This document shows, in pieces, positions 34,099 through 41,450 of a stretch of DNA of 64,000 nt; the stretch's first letter is position 1, and the number at the start of each line of letters is the position of its first letter. A program made the position numbers and the translations under genes. Under the pieces are notes generated by a model, which saw only the letters and a list, made by a program, of their open reading frames with translations, ran no database searches and was not told the DNA's origin. This DNA comes from Streptomyces nigra (GTDB lineage Bacteria > Actinomycetota > Actinomycetes > Streptomycetales > Streptomycetaceae): NCBI RefSeq assembly GCF_003074055.1, contig NZ_CP029043.1, forward strand, positions 1,604,501-1,668,500, in the 5' to 3' direction.

Positions 34099-35057
34099 CG
34101 GGCGTTCTCCTCGGTCTGGGAGGGGATGACGGCGTCGCCGGTCAGGGCGAAGAAGACGTCGTCGAGGTCGGGGGTGTGCACGGTCAGCTCGTCGGCCTCG
34201 ATGCCGAGGGAGTCGAGCCGGCCGAGAAGGGCGTGCAGCTCGCGCTGGCTGCCGCCGCTCGGGATCTGGAGCGCGAGGGCCTCGTCGTCCGGGTGGACCC
34301 CGCTCAGTGCGGCGCGGGCGCCCCGGTAGGCGGCCGGGTCGGTGAAGCGGAGCCGGACGTGGCCGCCGGGGACCAGCCGCTTGAGCTCCTCGGCGGTCCC
34401 CTCGGCCGCGATCTTCCCGTCGTTCAGCACGGCGATCCGGTCGGCGAGTTCGTCGGCCTCCTCCAGGTACTGGGTGGTGAGGAAAACGGTGACGCCGTCG
34501 GCGACCAGCGCGCGGATGATCTGCCACATGGAGTGCCGTGAACGCGGGTCGAGACCGGTGGTGGGCTCGTCGAGGAAGATGATCCTCGGGTCGCCGACCA
34601 GCGTCATGGCGATGTCCAGGCGCCGCTTCATACCGCCCGAGTAGGTGGACGCCGGCTTCCCCGCGGCCTCGGTGAGGTCGAAGCGCTCCAGCAGCTCGGC
34701 GGCGACCCGCCGGCCCTCCCGCCGGGGCAGGTGGTGCAGGTCGGCCATGAGGAGCATGTTCTCCTCGCCGGTGATCAGGCCGTCCACGGCGGAGAACTGC
34801 CCGGTGACGCCGATGGCGGCGCGTACGGCCTGGGGGTCGGTCGCGAGGTCGTGGCCGCCGACCCGGAGGGTGCCGCTGCCGGGGTCCGGCGGGATCAGAG
34901 TGGAGAGGATCTTGACGGCGGTGGTCTTCCCGGCACCGTTGGGCCCGAGGAGCGAGAAGATCGTGCCTCGCGGGACGGTCAGGTCGATGCCGTCGAGGAC
35001 GGTCGTGCCCCCGTAGGACTTGCGCAGGTCGTGCGCGGTGATGGCCGCGTCGCTCAT
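34095..35057 (-). CDS. ABC exporter ATP-binding protein, DrrA-like
   Basis: A 320-residue ATPase with Walker A GPNGAGKTTAVKIL, signature YSGGMKRRLDIAMTL, Walker B RIIFLDEPTTGLDPRSR, and the long C-terminal DrrA domain ending TPDLDDVFFALTGD. It powers the permease downstream. ATG 35057 has AGGGGGAA upstream. It is preceded by the DUF4097 gene, 35 bases away, in one operon. Confidence 0.93.
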   Translation of the reverse strand: MSDAAITAHDLRKSYGGTTVLDGIDLTVPRGTIFSLLGPNGAGKTTAVKILSTLIPPDPGSGTLRVGGHDLATDPQAVRAAIGVTGQFSAVDGLITGEENMLLMADLHHLPRREGRRVAAELLERFDLTEAAGKPASTYSGGMKRRLDIAMTLVGDPRIIFLDEPTTGLDPRSRHSMWQIIRALVADGVTVFLTTQYLEEADELADRIAVLNDGKIAAEGTAEELKRLVPGGHVRLRFTDPAAYRGARAALSGVHPDDEALALQIPSGGSQRELHALLGRLDSLGIEADELTVHTPDLDDVFFALTGDAVIPSQTEENAR

Positions 35058-35092
35058 GAGCGGGTTCCCCCTGTGGGTGTGTGGTGTGGGTG

Positions 35093-35767
35093 TCAGAGGC
35101 TGCGGGCGGTGATGTCGCCGTAGCCGGTGGTGGCGTGGATCTGAAGGGCGGCGCCGGCGCCGTCGGCGTTCCTGAGGCTGTTGTGGACGCGGCCGTAGGC
35201 GGTGCCGGCGTCGAGGGCGGCGGAGACGTCGCGGGCGGCCCCGACGGTGACGGCGCCGTGCCCGGTGCGCAGGGTGACCTGGCCGTGGACGGCCTCGGTG
35301 ACGGCGATGTCCCCCTTCTCGGTGCTGATCTCGGCGGCGCCGCGCAGCCGGCCGACCGTGATGTCGCCGGCCTGGAGGGCGAGACGGGCGCTGTCGGCCT
35401 CGTCGACCTTGACGGTGGCCTGGGCCCCCTCGAAGGCGAGGTCGCCGAGGCGTCCGACGCCGCGCAGCTCGGCCAGGGAGGCCTTGGCGTCGACACGGGA
35501 GCCGGCGGGGAGCTGGACGGTCACCTCGACCGAGCCCGGGTCGCGCAGGGAGCGCATCCCGGACGGCGTGGCGGCGGTGACGCGGAGGACGCCGTCGGCG
35601 CAGGTGACGTCGATCCGCTCGGCGGCCTCGACGTCACGGCCGCGGGACGCGTCCGCGGGACGCACCTCGACGACGGCGTCGCGCCGCTCGCCGGCGATGA
35701 GCTGGAGACGGCCCGCGGGGACGTCGAGGACGAGGGCGATCGGGGCGGGGGCGTCGAAGGTGTGCAT
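35093..35767 (-). CDS. DUF4097 beta-strand repeat protein
   Basis: A 224-residue protein built of repeating beta strands with alternating Asp/Gly and Val/Ala (for example RLQLIAGERRDAVVEVRPAD, GDITVGRLRGAAEISTEKGDIAV, GYGDITARSL). This is the DUF4097/head-GIN type beta-helix, function unknown. There is no signal peptide. It is the first gene of the DrrAB-type operon and faces the two-HTH regulator across the GTTGCA-rich intergenic region. ATG 35767 has GGGAGA upstream. Confidence 0.85.
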   Translation of the reverse strand: MHTFDAPAPIALVLDVPAGRLQLIAGERRDAVVEVRPADASRGRDVEAAERIDVTCADGVLRVTAATPSGMRSLRDPGSVEVTVQLPAGSRVDAKASLAELRGVGRLGDLAFEGAQATVKVDEADSARLALQAGDITVGRLRGAAEISTEKGDIAVTEAVHGQVTLRTGHGAVTVGAARDVSAALDAGTAYGRVHNSLRNADGAGAALQIHATTGYGDITARSL

Positions 35768-35814
35768 GGTGTCTCCCAGGTGGTGTACCGGCTGTTTCCG
35801 ACACCCGAAACGCT

Positions 35815-35940
35815 ACGTTGCGTTCATGGAGTGGGCAACATACTTGTTGCATCGGAAACCCATAACCACAGCTCATTGCCACTATTTCGTTGCAATGGAT
35901 CTGAGGACAATGCAACGACCTCTCTCGCGTCCGTTGCAAC
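35815..35940. promoter_or_regulatory. Array of GTTGCA/TGCAAC boxes between DUF4097-ABC operon and its divergent regulator
   Basis: Within about 125 bases there are GCAAC-N6-GTTGC (35835-35850), TCGTTGCA-N16-TGCAACGA (35887-35918) and the palindrome GTTGCAAC (35933-35940), plus a degenerate GTTGCG near 35817. A near-direct repeat CCGAAACGCTACG / CCGAACGCTACG brackets the array. Such phased copies are typical of repressor binding sites. Confidence 0.6.
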
Positions 35941-35995
35941 GAGATGGACCCGAACGCTACGCTGGCCCCCTACGCGCACGGAGAAGGAGAACCCG

Positions 35996-36727
35996 ATGCC
36001 GGGAGGCAGGCTCACCCAGCAGGAACGCCAGCGGATCGCGACGGGGCTCGCGGACGGCCTGGCCTACGCGGAGATCGCGAGGAGCCTCGACCGGCCCACG
36101 TCGACGGTCACCCGCGAGGTCATGCGCAACGGCGGCCCCACCGAGTACCGCGCGGACCTCGCCCACCGCGCGGCCGAGCGCCGGGCCCACCGGCGCCGTA
36201 CGGCCTCGGCTCCCGACCCGGCGTCCGGCCCGCTGCCGTACGGACGCGACGCGGACGCCGTCGCCGAGTACGAGGAGCGGTTCACCACCGTGATGATGGG
36301 CTCGGGCCTGGCCAAGACGATGTCCCGGGTGATGGTCTGCCTCCTCACCAGCGACACCGGCAGCATGACGGCGGCCGACCTCGCGAAGCGGCTGAGGATC
36401 AGCCCGGCCACCGTCTCGAAGTCGATCGCGTTCCTGGAGAGCCAGTCTCTGGTCCGCAGACAGCGTGACGAGCGCCGGCGCGAGCGGTACGTCATCGACG
36501 AGGACCTCTGGTACCAGTCGATGATCGCCAGCGTCCGGTCGCTGGAGGAGCAGGTGGAGCTCGCCCGCGAGGGCGTGGACGTGCTCGGGCCCGGCACCCC
36601 GGCGGCCGTCCGGCTGGAGAACGTCAGCCACTTCCTGCAGTACGTGGCCGAGAACCTGGCCCGCGCCGCCGAGCAGGCCCGCGAGGTCCTCCACGCGAAA
36701 CCGTCCTCAGAGACCGCCGGGGACTGA
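35996..36727 (+). CDS. Transcriptional regulator with two HTH domains (IS30-type HTH + MarR-like winged HTH)
   Basis: A 243-residue protein. Residues about 5-40 are an HTH_38/transposase-type helix-turn-helix (LTQQERQRIATGLADGLAYAEIARSLDRPTSTVTREV). From about 90 a GbsR/MarR-like winged HTH follows (TMSRVMVCLLTSDTGSMTAADLAKRLRISPATVSKSIAFLESQSLVRRQRD). ATG 35996 has GGAGAAGGAGA upstream. It is divergent from the DUF4097-DrrA-DrrB operon and is the obvious candidate to bind the GTTGCA boxes. Two DNA-binding units in one chain are uncommon. Confidence 0.85.
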   Translation: MPGGRLTQQERQRIATGLADGLAYAEIARSLDRPTSTVTREVMRNGGPTEYRADLAHRAAERRAHRRRTASAPDPASGPLPYGRDADAVAEYEERFTTVMMGSGLAKTMSRVMVCLLTSDTGSMTAADLAKRLRISPATVSKSIAFLESQSLVRRQRDERRRERYVIDEDLWYQSMIASVRSLEEQVELAREGVDVLGPGTPAAVRLENVSHFLQYVAENLARAAEQAREVLHAKPSSETAGD

Positions 36728-36790
36728 CGACGCGGAACAGGGCTTCCGCCCGATGCCGGCACCCCCGCCTCAGCCGCACCGTGGGCGGGC

Positions 36791-38020
36791 ATGAAGCACA
36801 CCGTCTCCCTGACGCTCCCCCGCGTCCTGCGTCGTCGCGACGCCCGCCTGTGTCTCGCCGCCGTCCTGGTCTCCGGCTTCGGCACCTCCGCGCTGTGGCT
36901 GGTGGCCGGAGTGTGGGTGAAGGACCTCACCGGCTCCGACGGGCTGGCCGCCCTGTGTCTGCTCGCCCTGTGGGCGCCCACCGCCGCCGGCCCGGTCCTC
37001 GGCACCCTGGCCGACACCGTCCGCCGCGGGCCGCTGCTGATCGGTCTCCATCTGCTCCCGGCGGCGCTCCTGCCCGTCCTCACGGCCGTCGACTCGCCGG
37101 GGCGCGTCCGGGTCGTGTTCGCGGTCCTGTTCGTCTACGGCGCCGTGGGTGTCGTGCAGGACGCCGCCGAGTCCGCGCTCGTCGCCGGTGCCGTCCCGGC
37201 GTCCCTGCTCGGGGAGTTCAACGGGCTGCGCATGACCGTCTCCGAGGGCCTGAAGCTCGTCGCTCCCCCGGCGGGCGCCGTCCTCTACGGGGCGTACGGC
37301 GCGGACGCCGTCGTCCTGCTCGACGCCGCCTCCTTCGTCCTCGCGGCCGCACTGTACGCCTGCCTGCGGGTGCCCGAGCCGCCACCGGCCCGAGGGGAGC
37401 GGGTGCGGATCGCGGAGGGCGCCCGGCATCTGTGGAGGCACCCCCGGCTGCGCCCGCTCGTCCTGGCCGGGGGCGCCACCATGCTGTGCGCCGGGGTCAA
37501 CGGGGCGGCGCTGTACGCCGTGATCGACGCGCTGGGGCACGCGCCCGCCTATGCCGGGGTGCTCTACGCCGTCCAGGGCGGCGGTTCGGTGGTGGCCGGG
37601 CTGCTGGCGGGCCCGGCGCTGCGCCGTCTCGGCGCTCACCGGCTGGCCGGGTACGGCATCGCGGTGACCGCCGTCGCGGCGGGGCTGCGGGCGGTGCCGT
37701 CGGACGCGGTCGCGCTGGGGTGCTCGGCGGCGATCGGCGCGGGGCTGCCGTGTGTGCTGGTCGCCGCGTTCACGGCCGTGCAGCGCGAGACGCCGGACGC
37801 GCTGCTCGGCCGTACCGCCGCCACCGCCCACGCGCTGGTCCTCGCGCCGAACGCGGTCGGGCTGGCGGTGGGGGCCGCCCTGGTCGAGGCGGTGGACGTG
37901 GCGGTGCTGCTCGCCGTCCTGGGCGTGGTGTGGGCGGCGAGCGCGGCACTTCCGCGTCAGAGCGCGGCGAGCCCCTCCCGCACCGCCGACAGGTCGTCGT
38001 CCGACGCCAACCCGGCGTGA
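36791..38020 (+). CDS. MFS transporter
   Basis: A 409-residue transporter with about twelve hydrophobic segments and basic cytoplasmic loops. Motif-A-like PVLGTLADTVRRGPLLIG lies between helices 2 and 3. It resembles MFS_1/enterobactin-exporter-like drug efflux pumps; the substrate is unknown. The start ATG 36791 has only a G-rich stretch before it. The last 64 bases overlap the 3' end of the convergent gene at 37957-39123, so one of the two C-termini may be shorter in nature. Confidence 0.83.
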   Translation: MKHTVSLTLPRVLRRRDARLCLAAVLVSGFGTSALWLVAGVWVKDLTGSDGLAALCLLALWAPTAAGPVLGTLADTVRRGPLLIGLHLLPAALLPVLTAVDSPGRVRVVFAVLFVYGAVGVVQDAAESALVAGAVPASLLGEFNGLRMTVSEGLKLVAPPAGAVLYGAYGADAVVLLDAASFVLAAALYACLRVPEPPPARGERVRIAEGARHLWRHPRLRPLVLAGGATMLCAGVNGAALYAVIDALGHAPAYAGVLYAVQGGGSVVAGLLAGPALRRLGAHRLAGYGIAVTAVAAGLRAVPSDAVALGCSAAIGAGLPCVLVAAFTAVQRETPDALLGRTAATAHALVLAPNAVGLAVGAALVEAVDVAVLLAVLGVVWAASAALPRQSAASPSRTADRSSSDANPA

Positions 38021-39123
38021 TAGAGCCGCAGTTCGGTGGCGCCCCGGTCCCGTGCGCGGGCCGCGTCCGCGGCGAGCGTGCCGGGGCTGCCGCCCATCCC
38101 GGAGACCACCTGGAGGTTGGCGGCGAGGACCGCGCTCTCGCCGCCCCGTTCCGCGAAGGGGGCGAGCAGTTGCGGACCGCCCGCGCAGGGCACGACCACG
38201 CCGTCCGCGACGGAGAGGATGTGCGCGGGGTCGACGCCCGCGTTGGCGCCGCAGTGGTAGGTGACCGGGTCGGCGTGGAGCAGCACCTGGAATCCGGCGG
38301 GCGCGGCCCGGCGGACCGCCGCGACCGTGTCCTCCTGGAGGGTGCGGGCGGTGTCGTCGCGCCACGCGCGCGTGGCCGCCGCGTACTCCTCGCCGAGCAG
38401 CTTCTCCACTCCGGCCCAGCCCTCGTCGGCGGCCGTGCCGCGCCACAGCGGTTCGAGGGCGGCGCGTACGGCGGCGGCGAGCGCGTCGGCGTCCACGCCC
38501 CGCTCCCCGTAGCCCCGCGCGCAGTCCGGGCAGAAGCAGAGCGACATCAGGTACTGCCCGGCGTCCCCGAGCGCGATCCCGGCGGTCTTGTCGTGGGCGT
38601 GCAGATGCTGGAGCCCGTACCAGCCGAGGGATTCCAGCTCGGTGCCGCGCACCCCGGGCCGTACGGCGGCCTCGGCGGCGAGGTCGACGACGTACGCGCG
38701 CGTGGCGGGCTGGGCGACGCACGGGGCCCACGGGTAGCGGTCGCCGTAGGCGTTGACGACCGAGGTGGCCGGATGCTCGGCGCCCATACGGGAGTTGTGC
38801 GCGAGCACCACCCAGGTGTGCACCTCCAGACCGGCGTCCGTGAGCGCGGCGGCTGCCTCGCCGAAGGCGTCGCCGGGCGCCCAGTCGCCCGCCGGGTACG
38901 GGCGCGGTACGCGGCCCTCCCAGCGGCCGTCGTCCATCGGGTAGAGCACGGCCGCGTGGTCGGCGGTGACGATGCGGTGGCGGGGGTGGCGCGGGGTGAG
39001 GGTGCGGGTGGAGTGGTAGGCCGAGGCGAGGGTGGCCTGGTGTACGCCGAGGCCGGCGATGCGGCCGGGTGCCTCCGGATCCCCGTTGACGTCCCAGGGG
39101 TAGACGAACGCCGACGCCCTCAC
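37957..39123 (-). CDS. Conserved hypothetical protein, possibly TIM-barrel glycoside-hydrolase-like
   Basis: A 388-residue soluble protein of no family I can name with certainty. Repeated patterns (SAFVYPWDVNGDPEAP, GLGVHQATLASAYHSTR, GLEVHTWVVLAHNSRMG, YVVDLAAEAAVRPGVRGTELESLGWYG, VLLHADPVTYHCGANAG) suggest a beta/alpha barrel. CFCPDCARGYGERG is a CxCPxC cluster that may hold a metal, as in some GH-A clan relatives. GTG 39123 overlaps the kdgD stop (GTGA), so it is co-translated with a sugar-acid dehydratase and probably acts on a carbohydrate. It overlaps the convergent MFS gene by 64 bases. Confidence 0.75.
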   Translation of the reverse strand: MRASAFVYPWDVNGDPEAPGRIAGLGVHQATLASAYHSTRTLTPRHPRHRIVTADHAAVLYPMDDGRWEGRVPRPYPAGDWAPGDAFGEAAAALTDAGLEVHTWVVLAHNSRMGAEHPATSVVNAYGDRYPWAPCVAQPATRAYVVDLAAEAAVRPGVRGTELESLGWYGLQHLHAHDKTAGIALGDAGQYLMSLCFCPDCARGYGERGVDADALAAAVRAALEPLWRGTAADEGWAGVEKLLGEEYAAATRAWRDDTARTLQEDTVAAVRRAAPAGFQVLLHADPVTYHCGANAGVDPAHILSVADGVVVPCAGGPQLLAPFAERGGESAVLAANLQVVSGMGGSPGTLAADAARARDRGATELRLYHAGLASDDDLSAVREGLAAL

Positions 39124-40073
39124 CGGGTCCCCTCCGGGTCCGCGTCGAGGAGGGTGTGGCCGCGCTCGATGAGCTGGGCGAGCTGTTTGAGGTGGTCCTC
39201 GGCCGGTTCGTGCAGCGGGGGCCGGACCTCTCCCACGTCGAGGCCGCGCAGCCGCACGCCGGCCTTGACGAGGGCGACGGCGTATCCGGGGCCCTGCGCC
39301 CGCAGTTCGACGAACGGGCGGTAGAAACCGTCGAGGAGGCGCCCGGCGGTGTCCTCGTCGCCGTTGTGCAGGGCCCGGTAGAAGGCGAGGGCGATCTCGG
39401 GGGCGAAGCAGAAGACGGCGGAGGAGTAGAGGGTGACGCCGAGGGCGCGGTAGGCGAGCTGGGTCTGCTCGGCGGTCGGCAGGCCGTTGAAGTACAGGAA
39501 GCCGCCGGGCGCCTCGGTGCGGACGGCGCTGACGGTCCGCTGCATGAGGTCGAGGTCGCCGAGGCCGTCCTTGAGGCCGATGATCCCGTCCGTGCGGGCC
39601 AGTTCGACGACGGTGTCCGGGGTGAACACGGCGTTGTCGCGCTGGTAGACGACGACGGGGAGCGCGGTCGAGGCGGCGAGCCCGCGGTAGTGCCGGAGCA
39701 GCCCCTCCTGTCCGGCGACGACGAGGTACGGCGGCATCGCGAGCAGCCCGTCGGCGCCCGCCTCCTCGGCGAGCGCCGCGTACCGCACGGCGAGCGCGGT
39801 GCCGTAGCCGGCCCCGGCGACGACCGGCACCCTGCCCTCGGCGGCCTCGACGGCGGCCCGTACGCAGGCCTGGAACTCCTCGGGGGTGAGGGCGTGGAAC
39901 TCGCCGGTCCCGCAGCAGGCGAAGACGGCCGCCGCCCCGTCCTCGACACCGCGGCGGACGTGCGTGCGGTACGTGTCGAGGTCGACCGATCCGTCGGGGC
40001 CGAAGGCGGTGACGGGGAAGAACAGCGGCCCGCCGGGAATGCTCAGGCGTGCGGCGAGAGGGGCTGGCGTCAC
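39120..40073 (-). CDS. kdgD: 5-dehydro-4-deoxyglucarate dehydratase KdgD (DapA superfamily)
   Basis: A 317-residue class-I aldolase-fold lyase. The Schiff-base lysine is in IIGLKDGLGDLDL (Lys168), the proton-relay tyrosine in VVYQRDNAVF (Tyr143), and CCGTGEFHALTPEE is the substrate loop of the KdgD branch (not the GTTGE of DapA). It dehydrates and decarboxylates 5-keto-4-deoxyglucarate to 2-oxoglutarate semialdehyde. GTG 40073 has AGGGAGA upstream. It is divergent from a uronate dehydrogenase-like gene, which makes the upstream steps of the oxidative hexuronate pathway plausible. Confidence 0.88.
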   Translation of the reverse strand: MTPAPLAARLSIPGGPLFFPVTAFGPDGSVDLDTYRTHVRRGVEDGAAAVFACCGTGEFHALTPEEFQACVRAAVEAAEGRVPVVAGAGYGTALAVRYAALAEEAGADGLLAMPPYLVVAGQEGLLRHYRGLAASTALPVVVYQRDNAVFTPDTVVELARTDGIIGLKDGLGDLDLMQRTVSAVRTEAPGGFLYFNGLPTAEQTQLAYRALGVTLYSSAVFCFAPEIALAFYRALHNGDEDTAGRLLDGFYRPFVELRAQGPGYAVALVKAGVRLRGLDVGEVRPPLHEPAEDHLKQLAQLIERGHTLLDADPEGTR

Positions 40074-40112
40074 GGGCTCTCCCTAGAACAGGCGCTCACG
40101 TTTCTGATCCAC

Positions 40113-40128
40113 GTCTATATTCTTGAAC
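40113..40128. promoter_or_regulatory. Operator-like site upstream of kdgD, similar to the IclR-region dyad
   Basis: GTCTATATTCTTGAAC has the same length and ends (GT...TGAAC) as the dyad at 27345-27360. It contains TATAGA on the minus strand, which with TTAGGC 16 bases upstream could be the kdgD promoter. The relation to the IclR protein is inference. Confidence 0.4.
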
Positions 40129-40213
40129 GATGTCAGCCTAAGGAGCGCCATCGAGGCCGGTCAAGCGCGCATTCGTGCGGAGCGGCGGCGAATCGGCGCA
40201 CTTCGGGGGAGAC

Positions 40214-40243
40214 TTGACGCGATCGGCGACGGCTCCTTAGCGT
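40214..40243 (+). promoter_or_regulatory. Vegetative-type promoter upstream of uronate dehydrogenase gene
   Basis: TTGACG (40214-40219) and TAGCGT (40238-40243) are separated by 18 bases, close to the streptomycete HrdB consensus TTGAC-N16-18-TAGRRT. Transcription would start near 40250, giving a leader of about 90 bases. Confidence 0.55.
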
Positions 40244-40339
40244 GTCCGGCAGTGTCCATGCATGTGAATACGGTCCAAGCATGCGCACCGTTATTCCGAC
40301 CGAGCCCGACCGTGCAGCGCCGACCCCAGGAGCCCGAGG

Positions 40340-41149
40340 ATGCCCGCACCCCGCACCGTTCTGCTCACCGGCGCCGCCGGCGGCCTCGGCACCCTGATGC
40401 GGGGCCTGCTCCCGGCGTACGGCTACGACCTGCGGCTGCTCGACATGCGCCCCATCGAGGACGCGCCGGACGCGATCGTCGCCGACCTCGCCGACCGGGA
40501 GGCGCTGCGCGAGGCCGTGCGCGGCGTCGACGCGATCATCCATCTCGCTGGCATCTCCCTGGAAGCCCCGTTCGAGAAGATCCTGCGCGCCAACATCGAG
40601 GGCACCTACCACCTCTACGAGGCCGCCCGCGAGGAGGGCGTCGGACGGATCGTCTTCGCCTCGTCCAACCACGCCGTCGGCTTCACACCCCGCCCCCAGG
40701 GCGACGACCCGCTGATCCCCGTCGGCACCCCGCGCCGCCCGGACACCTTCTACGGCCTTTCCAAGTGCTTCGGCGAGGACCTGGCCCAGCTCTACTGGGA
40801 CAAGCACGGCCTGGAGACGGTGTCGGTGCGCATCGGCTCCTGTTTCCCCGAGCCCACCAGCGTCCGGATGCTCTCGGTGTGGATGAGCCCCGCCGACGGC
40901 GCCCGGCTCTTCCACGCGGCGCTGACCGCGCCGGACGTCGGGCACACCGTCGTCCACGGCTCCTCCGCCAACACCCGCCTGTGGTGGGACCTCACCAGCG
41001 CCCGCGCCCTCGGCTACGACCCGCGGGACGACTCCGAGCCGTACGCCGCGAAGCTGATCGCCGAGCAGGGCGAGCTCGACCCGGCAGACATCGCGCACGC
41101 CTACCTGGGTGGCCACTTCGTCAGCGACCCGCCGATCTGGCCGTACTGA
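40340..41149 (+). CDS. udh: Uronate dehydrogenase-like NAD-dependent epimerase/dehydratase family protein
   Basis: A 269-residue extended SDR. The NAD motif GAAGGLG is at 11-17, LAGISLEAPFEKILRANIEGTYHLYEAA follows, and the catalytic pair is in YGLSK (Tyr138, Lys142) with the serine in FASSNHAVGF. The SSNHAVGF and FPEPTSVRMLSVWMSP segments and the length match bacterial uronate dehydrogenases, which oxidise D-glucuronate or D-galacturonate to the aldarolactone. It is divergent from kdgD, consistent with that pathway. A different sugar substrate remains possible. Confidence 0.83.
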   Translation: MPAPRTVLLTGAAGGLGTLMRGLLPAYGYDLRLLDMRPIEDAPDAIVADLADREALREAVRGVDAIIHLAGISLEAPFEKILRANIEGTYHLYEAAREEGVGRIVFASSNHAVGFTPRPQGDDPLIPVGTPRRPDTFYGLSKCFGEDLAQLYWDKHGLETVSVRIGSCFPEPTSVRMLSVWMSPADGARLFHAALTAPDVGHTVVHGSSANTRLWWDLTSARALGYDPRDDSEPYAAKLIAEQGELDPADIAHAYLGGHFVSDPPIWPY

Positions 41150-41171
41150 CCGGAACACAGCGGCCGGAACA

Positions 41172-41204
41172 CGGCGGGCGGGCACCGAACGGGCCCGCCC
41201 GCCG
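41172..41204 (+). terminator. Hairpin after the uronate dehydrogenase gene
   Basis: CGGCGGGCGGGC (41172-41183) pairs with 41193-41204 around a 9-base loop, 23 bases beyond the stop codon. It is GC-only and has no U tract. The remaining intergenic DNA to 41450 holds the deoR promoter. Confidence 0.55.
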
Positions 41205-41324
41205 CCGCGTTCGGGCACCGGCCGCGCCCGAAACCACGCCGCCGCACACAACCCCGCAGGTCCGAGACGGACACACCGCACCGTGAACGGGCACATACGG
41301 GCAGCATCGGGCGCGCAACAGAGC

Positions 41325-41353
41325 TGGTCAGCGCCGGACACCCGCTGTAGAAC
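41325..41353 (+). promoter_or_regulatory. Promoter of the deoR-type regulator gene
   Basis: TGGTCA (41325-41330) and TAGAAC (41348-41353) are 17 bases apart, an HrdB-like pair. Copies of a GAACGGGCAC-like motif lie before and after it (near 41285 and 41381) and could be operator half-sites. Confidence 0.5.
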
Positions 41354-41450
41354 TTTCCCCCAGGGACACCACCGGGCCCGAACGGGCACCGGACGGACGG
41401 GTCCGGAGGCGAACCAGCCAGGCATCGGCGGCGAAAGGCAAGGGTCGGGC

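Noticed and set aside
32707..34329. A 540-codon plus-strand frame opposite DUF6010 and the DrrB-like permease
   Set aside because: It is Arg/Asp/Gly-rich shadow sequence crossing two real genes and an intergenic region.
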